Below are positions 23,241-35,259 of a DNA stretch of 64,000 bases, in pieces. The stretch spans positions 61,507,436 to 61,571,435 of the forward strand of contig CM035167.1 in NCBI GenBank assembly GCA_020205615.1, written 5' to 3'. Every line of letters starts with the position of its first letter. The first letter of the stretch is position 1. The position numbers and the translations under genes were made by a program. The notes beneath the pieces were generated by a model. That model was not told where the DNA came from. It did no database searches and worked only from the letters and a program-made list of their open reading frames with translations. This stretch comes from Panax quinquefolius (lineage: Eukaryota; Streptophyta; Magnoliopsida; Apiales; Araliaceae).

Positions 23241-24257
23241 TTGGTTAATGTTTTAACTTTTATACTCCATGAAATTAGTGAAATATCCTTGATAATTGCG
23301 CTTCATCCAGTATCTTTTCATGGAAATATTCTTCTGAGCATTCTTGAATTTTACTCTACAAAGCAGTATCATGTTGATAATTTGGATGTTATTGGTTCTT
23401 GGACAAATTAATTCTTGAACTTGTTTTATTGAATTCTTATATCATTGTCATCATCCTCATATTTATATTTTTTGAAAGTCATATGTGGCCTGTAGTGCAT
23501 AGATGGACTTGGTATGATTATGACCAGGGATTATTCGGTGTAATCATGACCGTAATGTTACAAATGATGTAGTAAAAGTCCTCATTGGCCCGTAATGCTT
23601 TTATGGACAGTTGTTGGCATGATCATGACCATTAATGAATACACAAATATTCTTGGCCCGTAGTGCATGGATAATTGTGGTCGTGATACTAAAGAATATC
23701 CTTGGCCGTAGTGCAGGGGTGATTCGATGATGTGGATTATTTATTCGTGAGTCTCAAATGATAAAAGTCATGAAAAACCTTTTAAATCATAGAAGATAGT
23801 AGATTTTATTCTCTACTTGACTCTTCTAATGGATTGCTTGTTTTCGCTATAGTTAAACTTGATGTTTCTTATATTGTATCAGTTTAACACTGTTTAAAGC
23901 TAATGATAATTTATTCTGCATTATCTTAGTCATAATATTTCTTACTGGGCTAGTTGAGCTCACCCTTTCTTTCACTATCCTCTTCAGGAAATGAGAACGT
24001 AGCTGGGACGAGTTGGGGAACAGAGTGATGGTCCTGATGATAGTATTAGCCAGTAGTCCTCACTATTCTATTAAATAGTGTGACAATAAATGTAATGAGG
24101 ACTTATTCTGAGAGTGGATATTGTCTAGAAGACAGTATTTGTATTTAAACTCACAGCTCTCTTGTTGTATAATTAAGATTGTATTTATGTTCTGTACCAT
24201 GTATTTGGTGACTCAAGATGGGTGATGTATACCTAATTTTTGGGGCGCCACAATCTG

Positions 24258-24654
24258 GTTTAGAGGGATTTGTCATATATAGCGATGCTTTAGGCAAAGG
24301 TTTAGGATGTGTTCTCATGCAACATAGGAAAGTCATAGCCTATGCCTCACGACAACTCAAAAAATATGAGAGGAATTATCCTACTCATGATCTAGAGTTG
24401 GCAGCTATCGTTTTTGCGCTTAAAATCTAGAGCCATTACCTGTATGGGGAGAAGGTGGAGATCTATACGGATCATAAAAGCCTCAAATATTTCTTCACCC
24501 AAAAGGAGCTCAACATGCGGCAACGACGTTGTCTTGAGCAGTTGAAAGATTATGATCATACCATTCAATACCACCCTGGAAAACCGAACGTATTAGCTGA
24601 CACATTGAGTAGAAGATCATATGCGGGTACGAGTGCGATATTGTTAACGCAAAG
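24258..24654 (+). pseudogene. rnh: A1 RNase H
   Basis: Reads [52 protein letters not shown], then a stop, then [31 protein letters not shown] and [17 protein letters not shown]. This is the gypsy RNase H domain that follows RT, with its Asp and Glu residues visible. The text ends in ILLTQS, where a TGTGACACCCCC LTR end begins at 24655; the last five bases CAAAG may be that insertion's target duplicate. Confidence 0.92.
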
Positions 24655-27401
24655 TGTGACACCCCCAAATCTGGGTTACCTGACCACCGAGTTTAGTGTT
24701 CACGATCCATAATATAATAACATCTAACTACCCATTTAAATATAAATAGGAATACATAACTCATTAACATATGTTGTTAATACATAAGTCCCAGGTCCAC
24801 TAACCTTAACATTACAGAAATACCCCTTAGATATACAAAAAGGGTTTACAATACAATACAATATAATAATAATATTGTTCATTATACTACTCCAGCATCT
24901 TGCCTTTGCCTTTGTTCTTCTTCGATCCATTTGGCCTCTTCGATTCTAACCTGAAATGTTTTATATATAGCAAGGGTGAGCAACAAGTATGCCCATGAGT
25001 TAAGACATACAATAAATGTATATACGAATCAATAAGAAATGTACTATCTATTTTGATAGAATGAAACCAAAGTTCGGGGAACTTTGAAATAGCTGAACAA
25101 ATCGTTAATCAATAACAAGTCTTCTCGTATTCTAGGCAACACAATAATCTAATAATGAAAGAGTACAACGCTTTCAAAGTTCTACGATATTCTATTGAAT
25201 AATCAAGAATCAATTCTACACAATAACAAAGTGGAATGTTTTCCAGATTTATGCTGAGTGATCACACTAGATCTAGAACTTTTCTTCTCGGGTATCTATC
25301 AAAGATTTACTTTGATACATACGCAGGAGTATTAGATAACCATGAAGATTAAATCATACCCCTCTGTAAGTACTTAGAGCTGACCAACTCCTTGCACCCT
25401 ATATTATACATAATACTTAATAGTGCGCAATGGTCGAATATACGACCTAAAAAGTTCCCTTTATATAAAAGGTTATTCTTCACAGTCTCAGAATCAAGAT
25501 TTTGATTTAACAATGAAATACTGTGATTTCAAATTCTAGTTACTTCTTGATCTAGCCGAAATAATTAGCATCAATCTGTCAATAATAATTGAATTCTTTT
25601 CTTGAACCTATCAAGTTTTAACAAATGTTCGTCTAGTCCAGAATAATTGGCTAAGACACTTCTCAACATAATTCGACAATAAACAGGAATTATCTGTACT
25701 GTCAATATTAGCTTCTACGAATTTAAATATCCAACAACAATTATTCTACGAATATATTTTTAGAATCAATAATTCAATTTGAATTATTAAATATGCACTA
25801 ACTGCAAATAATCAACAATAAATTCCTGGACGTGGTATAATTAACAATAATTAACCACTATAATAAGTGAACAATATTAACTCGAGGTTGAGTTAGGAAA
25901 TTTGCCTTCCACGTTGATTACTGCTACACAATATACTTATCTGATTTCGTAAGACCTTTAACCAATAATATCGGTCTCACAATTAGTACAATAATTCATA
26001 ACACACAATACTGTAATTTACAGTCAAACTTCTCCTAGGCACATTACCATATAGCCACATTAGTGTTTATAACCTATATAAACACTCAACAAGTCTAACT
26101 AGTTCGGTCTGGTTGGACTTCGGTCTCATCTCGGTGTTCTGGTCACCCTATCCGACAATTAACACATTGATTGTCAATTAAACTTGGTCTCTAAGCTTCA
26201 ATATTATTTTAGATAAGTCAAATATCGTTAATAATAATTTTCGGAAGCTTTTAATAATATATAAGCAATTATTATAATTTATAATAATTTTTCAAACAAT
26301 TTAATCATTTTTAAATGATTTAATTATCAAATAATCTTATTATCATTAATATTTAATAATATAAAAATATTAATGTTATACTAATCAAAATATTAAAGTT
26401 ATTGTTAATAACTTAAAATATTTTTAAATCATTAATATTCTACTTAAATGATTTTTAAACTAATTAAAATCATTTTAAAATCATCATCATTAATATTTAA
26501 ATATTAATGAAATTATCATCCAAATACTAAAAGTCATTACATATAACTTAAAATATTTTTAAAACATTTTTCTCATTTTTAAATGATTTTTAAATCAATA
26601 ATATCATTTTTAATTCATTTATTTAATATAATAATTAAATAAATCTAATATCATTAATTTTAATTTATTAATGAGAATTCTCCAAAAATATTGAAAATAA
26701 TATTTTATAATTCCAAATATTTTGTAGCACTTTATTCTTATTTAAAATGATTTTTAAATCAATAAAATCATTTTTATCTTATTTATTTAATTTAATAATT
26801 AAATAAATCTAATATAATTAATATTAATTTATTAATGAAAATTCTCCAAAAATATTAAAAGTCACATTTTATAACTCAAAATATTTTTAAATACATTATT
26901 CTTATTTAAAATGATTTTTCATAATATTAAATCATTTTCCTCTAATTTATTTAACACACTAATTAAATAAATTAAATATTATTAATATCCAAATAATTAA
27001 AAATATTAATGAAAAATGTCTCAAATAATTAAAAGTTATTTTTTAGAATTTAAAATGATTTTTAAAACCAATTTTGGTAATTTTAATAATTTAATTCTAT
27101 TTTTAAATAATTTCTGGAATATTCAGAAAATAAAATAATTCAAAACCGTCGCTAATTGCCTATAGCGACACTAAGCGTCGCTGTTGGTGTTCTTGAGCCT
27201 CAAGAACACTGACAGCCGGCAGTATAAGGGTCAACGTTTGACCACACTTAATTCTCTGTGTAACTCGTTTCTGGACTTTCTTAAGCATCGATCTTGTAGT
27301 AGATATGTAGTACTACAAGTTCTAATCAACATCGGAGTCAAAGAACCAAACATCACGAAGATCTAAGCTCACTAAGTTACTGTCAGACCAAATCTGGGAT
27401 T
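24655..27401 (-). mobile_element. Family D LTR sequence inserted after A1 RNase H
   Basis: Begins TGTGACACCCCCAAATCTGG, the typical outer end of an LTR read on its minus strand. About 2.7 kb without coding. A stretch near 24940-25010 (AAGGGTGAGCAACAAG) corresponds to the U5 module of other LTRs here, supporting minus orientation. Very AT-rich from 26200 to 27140. The other LTR end and the second CAAAG target copy were not found: at 27402 family C sequence starts. It is therefore a split or truncated LTR, or a truncated element. Confidence 0.65.
27140..27215. repeat. Cluster of inverted repeats in D LTR
   Basis: GTCGCTA...TAGCGAC (7-bp arms) is followed by AGCGAC...GTCGCT sharing an arm, then a 23-bp near-perfect palindrome at 27187-27209 with arms GTGTTCTTGAG and CTCAAGAACAC around one central base. 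It lies in a short GC-richer island of an AT-rich LTR. Confidence 0.8.
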
Positions 27402-30400
27402 TGTAACGACCGAGAAATTCAGATCCTTTGTAAAAATATTTGAAAGAATTAAATAATGAATAAAATAATATTATTTGTTATTATATGTGTTGATAAGATG
27501 TATGGCGTTCTATAACCTAGAAATGTTGGAAGATCGTAGTATTTGAACCACGTGAAGGAATCAAAGTGTTTGAATTTCCAAGACGAAAATAAATGTTTTC
27601 TGAGAAAGTTTACGAAAAACACTATTCACCGTTTTTCGCTCGGGAATTATTTTTGAAATTTTGAGAAATACGTAACGTTAGAATATCGAGGCAAGATGGA
27701 TTATGTAATAATAATTTATGTATGGAAAACGTAATGATTCGCATGCGGACTTAAATTAAGAATATAGGTATTAAAACCTAATGAAATGAATTAATGTAAC
27801 ATGGTAGAAAATACAAGTTCTATATAAATAAGGTGTAAACCTATATGGGATTTATACTAAGCCCAAGTGGTTTATAAAGTGAAGCCCAAACCAAATGCAT
27901 GCAAGCCCGCAAGAAAATGAGTAATTAACTAGACCTAAGCCCAAAGGATGATCCAATGGGTAAAGCAATGATCCATGGTACAACCCATGGGTGAACTTGG
28001 AGATCAAGAACTTTAAGTGAAGAGCAAGTGTTGTGTTGAGTAAGAAAAAGGAGTGGTGAACAAAATTACTTAGTGGCTAAGTAGATGAATAGTAAGGAGG
28101 TTAGTTTAAGGAGGTGGGATGACATAAAGACCATTCTACCCTAACTTTGAATTGTCTATAAATAGCAAGCTTCAATTCATTTGTTGCTTATTCAAATTTC
28201 ATCCAACTTCTTACAAGATAAGCAACTTAAGTGTTAGAGAGAATAAGTCACATAAGCACTTATAAGTCATCTCAACTTTTGCTAGATTTTCCAAAGTGAA
28301 GTGAAGTAATAGTTCATCAAAGGTAAATTATCTTGTCTCTTCCATCTCTATCATAATAGGATTGATAGAGAAGTGGGATGGTTTAATGATATCATGTCAT
28401 AAGTCATAGATGAATGAACTTAAGCCGAATAAGTGAATAAGCAACTTGAACCTAAATAAGTTGATGAATTTATGAAGGAATTGCCCTTTGTTGTCATAAG
28501 CATGAGAATTGTAGTTAATAAGTGGAATAAGTCATTGACTTATGAGAATAAGTCAAAACCTACTTTGATGATAAGTGGGTGTAATAAGTAACTTGTAATG
28601 TCTACATGTTGATTAAAAATCCACCTAGAATGATTAGTAATGAGGATTCGCCGGAATTCACACGATTAGATGATAATCGTCGAATTCGTGAAATTCTTGG
28701 AATGAAGGTCGTATATTGTGTTTGAAGTCGTAAACGTTGGTTTTCGATGGAGACAAGTCATATTTGGCATTATAGAGTTGCGGACTCAAAAATGACCGGA
28801 TTCCGACTTAGAACGAAGAAACGAGCGTTGAACATTCATGAACGTTTATCGTTTTCGTTAAAATGAACTAATAGGTGAAATTTTAGCAAACAAAGTAAAA
28901 TAGATAAAATTCTTGTATGAACGCATAGAGCACGTAATTTGTGACCCATAGGCTCTTGAACGAATCAATTCAGACTTATAACGAAGAAGTTACGAGTCCG
29001 GGAATTTCAACTTTTGAAATATCTATCCATGTTTTCAGGCACAGTGAAGTCAGCCATGGCGCCAAATTTCAAGGAAAAAAAAAAGCCATTGTATGCACCA
29101 AAGTGGCCATCAGCCCCTGGAGAGTCATGCCGCAGCACGACATTTAACAACGAGAGACTTCATTAGCGCTGCCTGTGGTCCGGATTTTTGGGTACTAAGT
29201 GGCGACGACGACGCATGCGTTATGCGACACAAGTGCGATAATGGTATGCAATACCAACTTCATAACCTAGACAGTGAAGAATGTTTACAAACTAAACATG
29301 AAGAGTAATGGTTAAGCAATTATGTAAAGATCTTAATGAAACATAGTTATGACATATTAAAACTTAAGTATGCTCACTTAAGGTTAAGATTAAGTCAATT
29401 ACTTATAAATGTAAGAGTGATGTAATGGAAAGCCGGAACCAATAATAACAAATCTAATATGTAATTAGATTGAGAAGAAGGGTAAGATTCTTTAGGAACC
29501 ATGTGTAATCATTTATGAGATAATGTACTATTTGATGTTATTATCTAATGTAGAGACCTTAAGGACGTAAGGTGCAAGTGTTATAACTATAAGCAGACGC
29601 TAAAGGCAAGTACTCCAACCCTTGTTCCAGTTCGATCTCGACAAGTCTTTGTGATTCATGTATTCTTCCCATGAGTTAGTATCTGAGGAAGTTAAAGCCA
29701 ATCCTTTCGGCTAGACGTATGCTATGTTATTCTATCAAGTGTTGATAAGGATTTACCAAACTAATATTGTTGTGGTTTTCAAAAGTAGACTGAATATGCT
29801 AAATTGTTTTGTCGTCAAACGACAGACACGTGAGGTTGCCACAACTTAAACGTATACACGATTAATGAATATAGTGTTGATCAACAAAGAGTACTATAGG
29901 CTGATCACCTAGACGTGCTCGTAAGATATGTCGGACTTACGGACTTCGTGCCAGGATGTCCTTTTCAAAGTACTTATGAAATGCTTACGGTCTTGAACCA
30001 AAATTGATGTTTTACTGAATATTGTTGTTGTAAAACGTTTTGAATGAAAAGAAGTGTATTTTGAATTCTCAATAGTACTTCGTAACTCTTGTCTAGTTAT
30101 TGAAGATATACGATTCCTATGTTTCAAGCATGCTATTTTCCTAGAATTGTTGTACTTGCTGAGCTAGTTAGGCTCATTCTTGCTTGAACCATATGAATAC
30201 AGCTAAGACAGAACAGACCGATGGATCCGGCAAGGATAAAGGGAAGGCAAAGGCGAGCCCGTAGATTGCTTATGTAATAATATAAGTTTTGTAAGAAATA
30301 ATATTGATATTATGACAAAGACAATGTATTGGTTGTAAAGAACCTAGGGAATGTAAATATTCTTTTGATATATATATATATATATATATATAAGACATAT

Positions 30401-30500
30401 CCGTTCTTTTGAGGCATTTCAATTGAATGTTTATGTGAACTGTAGCACCGTGTAGCACCATCTGTCGGGTTGGAAGATACCCGGATTTAGAGGCGTCACA
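27402..30500 (+). repeat. C1 LTR
   Basis: TGTAACGACCGAG at 27402 to GAGGCGTCACA at 30500, 3099 bp, homologous over its length to both C2 LTRs. TATA box at 28156-28165, (TA)n at 30368-30392, the conserved U5 module TGAGCTAGTTAGGCTCATTC near 30159-30178, and the primer site directly after the end. The block 29040-29260 is GC-rich and poorly conserved relative to C2. Confidence 0.9.
28156..28165 (+). promoter_or_regulatory. TATA box of C1 LTR
   Basis: CTATAAATAG followed by CAAGCTTCAATTC. Its counterparts in the C2 LTRs are at 41449-41457 and 50003-50011 on the minus strand. Confidence 0.75.
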
Positions 30501-30515
30501 GGTTGGTATAAGAGC
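30501..30515 (+). other. C1 primer binding site
   Basis: GGTTGGTATAAGAGC directly after the LTR; one base differs from the initiator-Met type site (C to A in TATCAGAGC). Confidence 0.75.
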
Positions 30516-30684
30516 ATTAGGTTATAAAACTTAAGGGGGGGGGGGAAATAGAACCTTAAGTCATAACCTTGAGAAAAGTCAAAGAATAAAAGATGGAAGT
30601 TAACCTTATAAAAATGCATTATATATGTTATGTGTTTTTATTATTCTACTAACGTGTACAAATCAACTTTTTGTGTTGTTATAG

Positions 30685-31021
30685 ATGTCAGATGAAAATA
30701 GAGATGTGCAGGTAGAAGATCAGGTAGAGATTATACCGAGCCCCATAGCAGCAGATCCCGAGATAATGGTGGTTGAGTCTGGAGACTCCGAGAGCTTAGA
30801 CCTCATGTCCGTATTTGACGGCATGATAGAAGAAGAAGTGGAAGCAGTGTCCTTTAACCCAAAGAGCAATAGCAAAGAAAGATAACTCTGTGGAGTCAAT
30901 GATGTCACTGTTCATGTCAGTGATAGATAGGAACGTACACTACTGTCAGGAGGTCAAGGAATTAAAAGCTGAGCTCCAAGCTGTTATAGAGGACAAGACA
31001 GACGTGGATTCCATGTGGGAA
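30685..31021 (+). pseudogene. C1 accessory ORF upstream of gag, truncated
   Basis: Starts MSDENRDVQVEDQVEII and reads a strongly acidic N-terminus (VVESGDSESLDLMSVFDGM, EEEVEA). A +1 shift near 30865 moves the text to SVESMMSLFMSVIDRN, HYCQEVKELKAELQAVIEDK, DVDSMWEQ, which matches the C2 copy. The second part has coiled-coil-like spacing. It sits where gag would begin but is not gag: in C2 a true gag follows about 270 bp later. I do not recognise a known family. The homology ends exactly at 31021. Confidence 0.7.
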
Positions 31022-31692
31022 CAGATGGACAGTTGTTGGCATGATCGTGACCATTAATGAATACACAAATATTCTTGGCCCGTAGTGCATGAATAATTGT
31101 GGTCGTGATACTAAAGAATATCCTGGTCAGTAGTGTGCGGGGTGATTCGATGATGTGGAATATTTATTAAAGTCGAGTCTCGGCTATAACTTGATGATGA
31201 AAACCTTTTAAATCATAAAAGATAGTAGATTTTATTTTCTACTTGACTCTTTTAATGGATTCTTTGGTTCATTTGTAGTTAAACTTGATGTTCATTATAT
31301 TTTATCAGTTTAACACTATTATAGGCTAATGATAATTTATTCTCGCAAATATCTTAGTCATAATATTTCTTCTCGAGCTAGTTGAGCTCACCCTTTCTTT
31401 CACTTTATTCTCTTCGTGAAATGAGAATATATTTGGGACGAGTCAGGGAGCGGAGTAATGGTCAGGAGGATAGCATTAGTAGTCCTCACTATTCGTGAAA
31501 TAGTGTGATAATAATTGTAATGAGGACTCCTTTTGAGTTTGTATGATCTCTAGTAGACAATATTTGTATTCAAACTCACGATTTATGTTGTATTGTACAC
31601 GATAGTTATATTAGTAAGTTGTATTTAAATTACATACCATGTATCCGACTACCCAAGATGGGTGATGTATACCTAATTTTGGGGGCGCCACA
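31022..31692 (+). repeat. A2 5' LTR remnant (U5 end)
   Basis: Begins inside the LTR at GATGGACAGTTGTTGG and runs to GGGGGCGCCACA at 31692. It matches 38424-39087 of the same element's 3' LTR; U3, TATA and R are missing. Confidence 0.9.
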
Positions 31693-31707
31693 ACAGTATC
31701 GTCGAGC
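31693..31707 (+). other. A2 degenerate primer binding site
   Basis: ACAGTATCGTCGAGC stands where A1 has GTTGGTATCAAAGC. The change inside TATC(A)GAGC looks like an inserted CGT at a CAG site, which fits the artefact pattern described in the findings. Confidence 0.6.
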
Positions 31708-31876
31708 TTAGGATATGATCCTGGCTAAGATGTGAGAATAGTACTAGGAGGGGAGGCGGGGAATACCTTCGCTAGTATGACCTACCTAAGTTTATGTGCT
31801 ATTTTGTTGGTCATCGTAATATAGGGATAATATGTTACATGTCAATTAACCTTTTGTTTTGTGGTAGTATCTGAAA

Positions 31877-32985
31877 ATGACATCTGAGAATGTTGAGAAT
31901 AGCAATGGAGCACAGGCGATCGTTGGTTCACCACATATCAATAATCAGGATAATGTGCATTAGGAAGGCGACAATCCTCATGCAAACAACAACACTGACA
32001 AAATGATGAATCATCAAATGTTCAGAGGCTTTATGCAATTCATGCAACAGCAGGCGAGAGCGACTCCTGTCCAAAACGTAGGTGGAAACATGGAAAACTC
32101 TCGGGCGGTCATCGCTAAAAAGTTCAAGGAGCTGGGACCACCGGAGTTTAAGGGAGAGCCAAAACCACTTCTGGGGGAAGCATGGATAAAGCAGATTACC
32201 AAGATATTTGATGTCTTGGGATGCTCCGAGGAGCAAAAGGTTCCCTTGCCGCTTTTATGTTGCGGCGAGAGGCGATTCATGGTGGGAATCGGTAAAACGT
32301 ACTCAACCTGCTGTACTGAAGATATCTTGGGAGAAGTTCCAGGAGCTGTTCAACGACAAATACTTTCCTGAAAGTATACGCCACATGAAGGAGGTGGAGT
32401 TTATCAAGTTGGAACAAAGCAATATGACCAGTGTCGCAATACGAGGCAAAATTTATGAGTTATCACGGTTCGCCCCACTTGGTGGATAATGAAGAGAGAA
32501 TGGCGCGAATGTTTTTAAGAGGTTTGAAGCCAAAGATACGTCAACATCTTATTTCTCATAAACTGTGTTTGTATTCATATGTTGTAAATAGGGCTCAGTT
32601 AGTGGAGCGCGATAACGTCAGTGTATAACTAAAAGAGAGTAGCCGACAAAATTATAATACCAGCGAGAGTAGTCATCGAAGCGGTGACAACAAGCGTGGA
32701 GGGAATCAACAGGCCAGATATGGTAACCACTTCGGTGGTAATCAAGGCCAAAACAATACGAATGGACATTTCAAGAAAAGGAGATTCAACAATGATGGAA
32801 AGACGTCAGCACCAACACCCATTGTTAAGGAAGGAGAAAGACCACCTATCATATGCTTCAAATGCGGAGGAGAGGGACACATCAGTCCAAACTGCGCCAT
32901 GCCGTCCAAAGCATGTTATAATTGTGGAAGAGAAGGTCACTTAGCTCGATTTTGTCATTTACCAAAGACAAATTCAGCTAGGATG
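31877..32985 (+). pseudogene. gag: A2 gag with intact zinc knuckles
   Basis: Starts at ATG 31877 (MTSENVENSNGAQ), TAG at about 31960, then MFRGFMQFMQQQARATPVQN, KELGPPEFKGEPKP, KQITKIFDVLGCSEEQKVP. A frameshift near 32245 moves the text to GDSWWESVKRTQPAVLK and KFQELFNDKYFPESIRHMKE, another near 32430 to RMFLRGLKPKIRQHLISHKL. Both CCHC knuckles are intact (CFKCGGEGHISPNC and CYNCGREGHLARFC, about 32853-32957), better kept than in A1 or A3. Confidence 0.9.
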
Positions 32986-33640
32986 GATGCACCAAAGGCC
33001 GTCCCAGAAAAGTCAAAACCGGTAGTGCAAGGGAGAGCGTTTGTTGTGACCTCCCAGAGAGCAAGGAAATCCGAATGAGGTCTTCACAGGTAAGCTTATC
33101 ATAAACTCTAATGAAGTCTATACTTTATTTGATACCGGTTCTACCCATTCTTTTATTTCTCCTACTTGCGCTCATCGATTAAATTTGACTCCGGAGAAAT
33201 TAGACTTTGACTTATCTGTGGAAACTCCGTTGGGAGAAACCTTCATTACATCCACTGTTTATAAGTCTTGTTTGGTTCAAATCGGTACCCTCACATTACT
33301 TGTCGATCTTATTTCATTAAAAATACTTGCATTTGGCGTGATTCTAGGGATTGATTGGTTAACTACTTATCATGCAAAAATTGATTATTTTCGTAAGGTT
33401 GTTAGCTTTCATATTCCTAACCAACCTATTATGCGAATTCAAGCGACCAAACCATTAAAATCAATCACGGTCATCTCAAGCCATAAAGCTATTCGTTTAT
33501 TGAAAAACGGATGTCAAGCTTTTTTAGCTCATGTCACAGATTTAAACAAAAATATGTCAGTTTTAAACGATATTTCTATTGTTAATAAATTTCGACGTAT
33601 TCTAGAAGAACTTTCGGCCTACCCCAGAGCGTGAAATTGA
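32986..33640 (+). pseudogene. pro: A2 aspartic protease
   Basis: Active site LFDTGSTHSFISPTCAH (about 33127-33177) intact, then LDFDLSVETPLGETFITSTV, ILGIDWLTTYHAKIDYFRKV and INKFRRILEELSAYPRA. A frameshift near 33065 lies upstream of the active site and a second occurs in the protease-RT linker, where CCTGGCC of A1 reads TCGGCC. Confidence 0.9.
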
Positions 33641-34540
33641 ATTTTGTATCGACCTTGAACCCAGACAAAACCTATTTCCAAAGCCCCATATCGAATGGCT
33701 CTATTGAACTTCGAGGGTTAAAGACCCAAGCGCAGGAATTATTAGACATTGGCTTTATTCGTCTAGTACTTCTCCTTGGGGTGCTCTGTTCTATTCGTGA
33801 AGAAGAAAGATGGGAGTATGCGACTTTGTATTGATTATCGGGAGTTGAATCATGTCACCATCAAAAATAGGTATCTATTACCACGTATTGATGACCTATT
33901 TGACCGGATTACAAGGAGCCAAATTCTTTTCAAAGATTGATCTTCGTTAGGATATCACCAATTGAAGATTAGAACCACCGACATTCCAAAAACGGCTTTC
34001 AAAAACTCGAGACGGGCATTATGAATTCCTAGTCATGTCCTTTGGATTGACTAATGCTCCACGCCGCCTTCATGGATATGATGAACCAAGTATTCAAGGA
34101 ATATTTGGATCAATTTGTGGTAAATCTTTATTGATGACATCCTTATTTATTCCAAAAGCCGTGAAGATCATGAGCAACACTTGAGGTCGACACTCCAAAA
34201 GCTTCGTGAATATAAGCTTTATGCCAAGTTGAAGAAATGCGAGTTCTGGCTTGAAGAAGTAGCATTCCTTGGGCATGTGTTATCAAGTCATGGAATATCT
34301 GTTGACCCAGTAAAGATTGAAGGTATTCAAAGCTGGGAACAACCTAAATCAGTGACCGAAGTACGTAGCTTTCTCGGTTTAGCTGGTTATTATCGAAGAT
34401 TCGTGGAAGGATTTTCTCGAATCGCTACTCCATCGAATTTCGGTGACTCGGAAAGATACAAAGTTCGGTTGGAGCGAAGAATGTGAGAAGAGTTTTCAAG
34501 AACTCAAGAGGAGACTTATTTCAAAGACTGTTCGACAATA
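33641..34540 (+). pseudogene. rt: A2 reverse transcriptase
   Basis: Fragments in three frames: [12 protein letters not shown], then a shifted copy of the [12 protein letters not shown] region, [22 protein letters not shown], the FIDD region broken by an inserted base near 34122, then [38 protein letters not shown] and [19 protein letters not shown]. At least six indels separate these blocks; A1 is open across most of the same places. Confidence 0.9.
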
Positions 34541-34925
34541 CCATCCGGCTCGGAGGATTTGTCATCTACAGTGATGCTTCGGGCAAAGGATTGGGATGTG
34601 TTCTCATGCAACATGGAAAAGTTATAGCCTATACCTCGCGACAACTCAATGAATATGAGAGGAATTATTCTACTCATGATCTAGAGTTGGCAGCTGTTGT
34701 CTTTGCACTTAAAATTTCGAGGCATTACTTGTATGGGGAGAAAGTGGAGATCTTTACGGATCATAAAAGCCTCAAATATTTCTTCACTCAAAAGGAACTC
34801 AACATGCGACAACGACGCGTTGGCTTGAAGCTATTGAAAGATTATGATCATACCATCCAATACCATCCCGAAAAAGCGAACGTGGTAGGCGACGCATTGA
34901 AAGCGTAAGATCATATGCAAGAAAC
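34541..34925 (+). pseudogene. rnh: A2 RNase H
   Basis: Open text [79 protein letters not shown], then a disturbed [19 protein letters not shown]. Catalytic-region Asp in YSDAS, Glu in LELAAV and Asp in TDHKS are all present. Ends with a frame break in the LSRRSY region. Confidence 0.92.
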
Positions 34926-35259
34926 GAAAGCGATATTGTCAACGTAAAGGCCCATTTTGTGTGTGTCTTGCAAAGGATGGAGATAGAGTTAAAGACTCTG
35001 TGGACGCATGTGATGATAGCGAGTATACTGAGTAGAACCGACTTTAATCGATAATGTTAAAGCCGCTCAAGCTACTGCACTGGAGCCGATGCGTATGAGG
35101 AAGAAAGTGCAAGAAGGTGCTACGCCTAAGCAAGAATCGATGAAGAAGGAATACTTGAGTCAACTCCGGACTTTGTGTTCCTAACGACCACGATTTAAAG
35201 TATAATGTCATGATGGAGGCGCACAACACACCATTTGTAATCCATCTGGGAGTACCAAA
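34926..35259 (+). other. A2 RNase H-integrase linker, degraded
   Basis: Text such as MEIELKTLWTHV-like and MRKKVQEG can be followed in changing frames, corresponding to the linker found intact-like in A3 near 57840-57960. No separate gene. Confidence 0.6.

Larger units (their letters stand above)
21409..24252 (+). mobile_element. Solo LTR, family A, nested in A1 pol (s3)
   Basis: TGTAAAACCCC at 21409 to GGGGCGCCACA at 24252, 2844 bp, flanked by target duplication ATCTG (21404-21408 and 24253-24257). The A1 coding text joins across it from the RT end to RNase H. No internal domain, so a solo LTR. U3 carries four long TA runs, and about 60-bp repeats rich in TATTCTGTTGGAATAACC occupy 22790-23240 instead of the TACTATTCA array. 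TATA box at 22615-22624. Confidence 0.95.
9968..24654 (+). mobile_element. Gypsy family A copy 1 (A1), heavily interrupted
   Basis: Full 5' LTR, primer site, gag, protease, RT and RNase H of a Tekay/Del-like gypsy element. Three insertions interrupt it: 12029-14441 in the LTR, 15679-19323 in gag and 21409-24252 between RT and RNase H. It ends at 24654, where family D LTR sequence begins. Integrase and 3' LTR are not found afterwards in a form that can be joined with confidence. The left flank is CAAGC (9963-9967); the matching right flank was not found. Confidence 0.88.
27402..31021 (+). mobile_element. Family C copy 1 (C1), truncated after accessory ORF start
   Basis: One complete LTR, a primer site and the first part of an upstream ORF homologous to the full-length C2 element on the other strand. 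At 31021/31022 C-family text changes abruptly to internal sequence of a family A LTR, so gag, pol and 3' LTR are missing. The left 5-bp flank is GGATT; no right partner. Confidence 0.85.
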
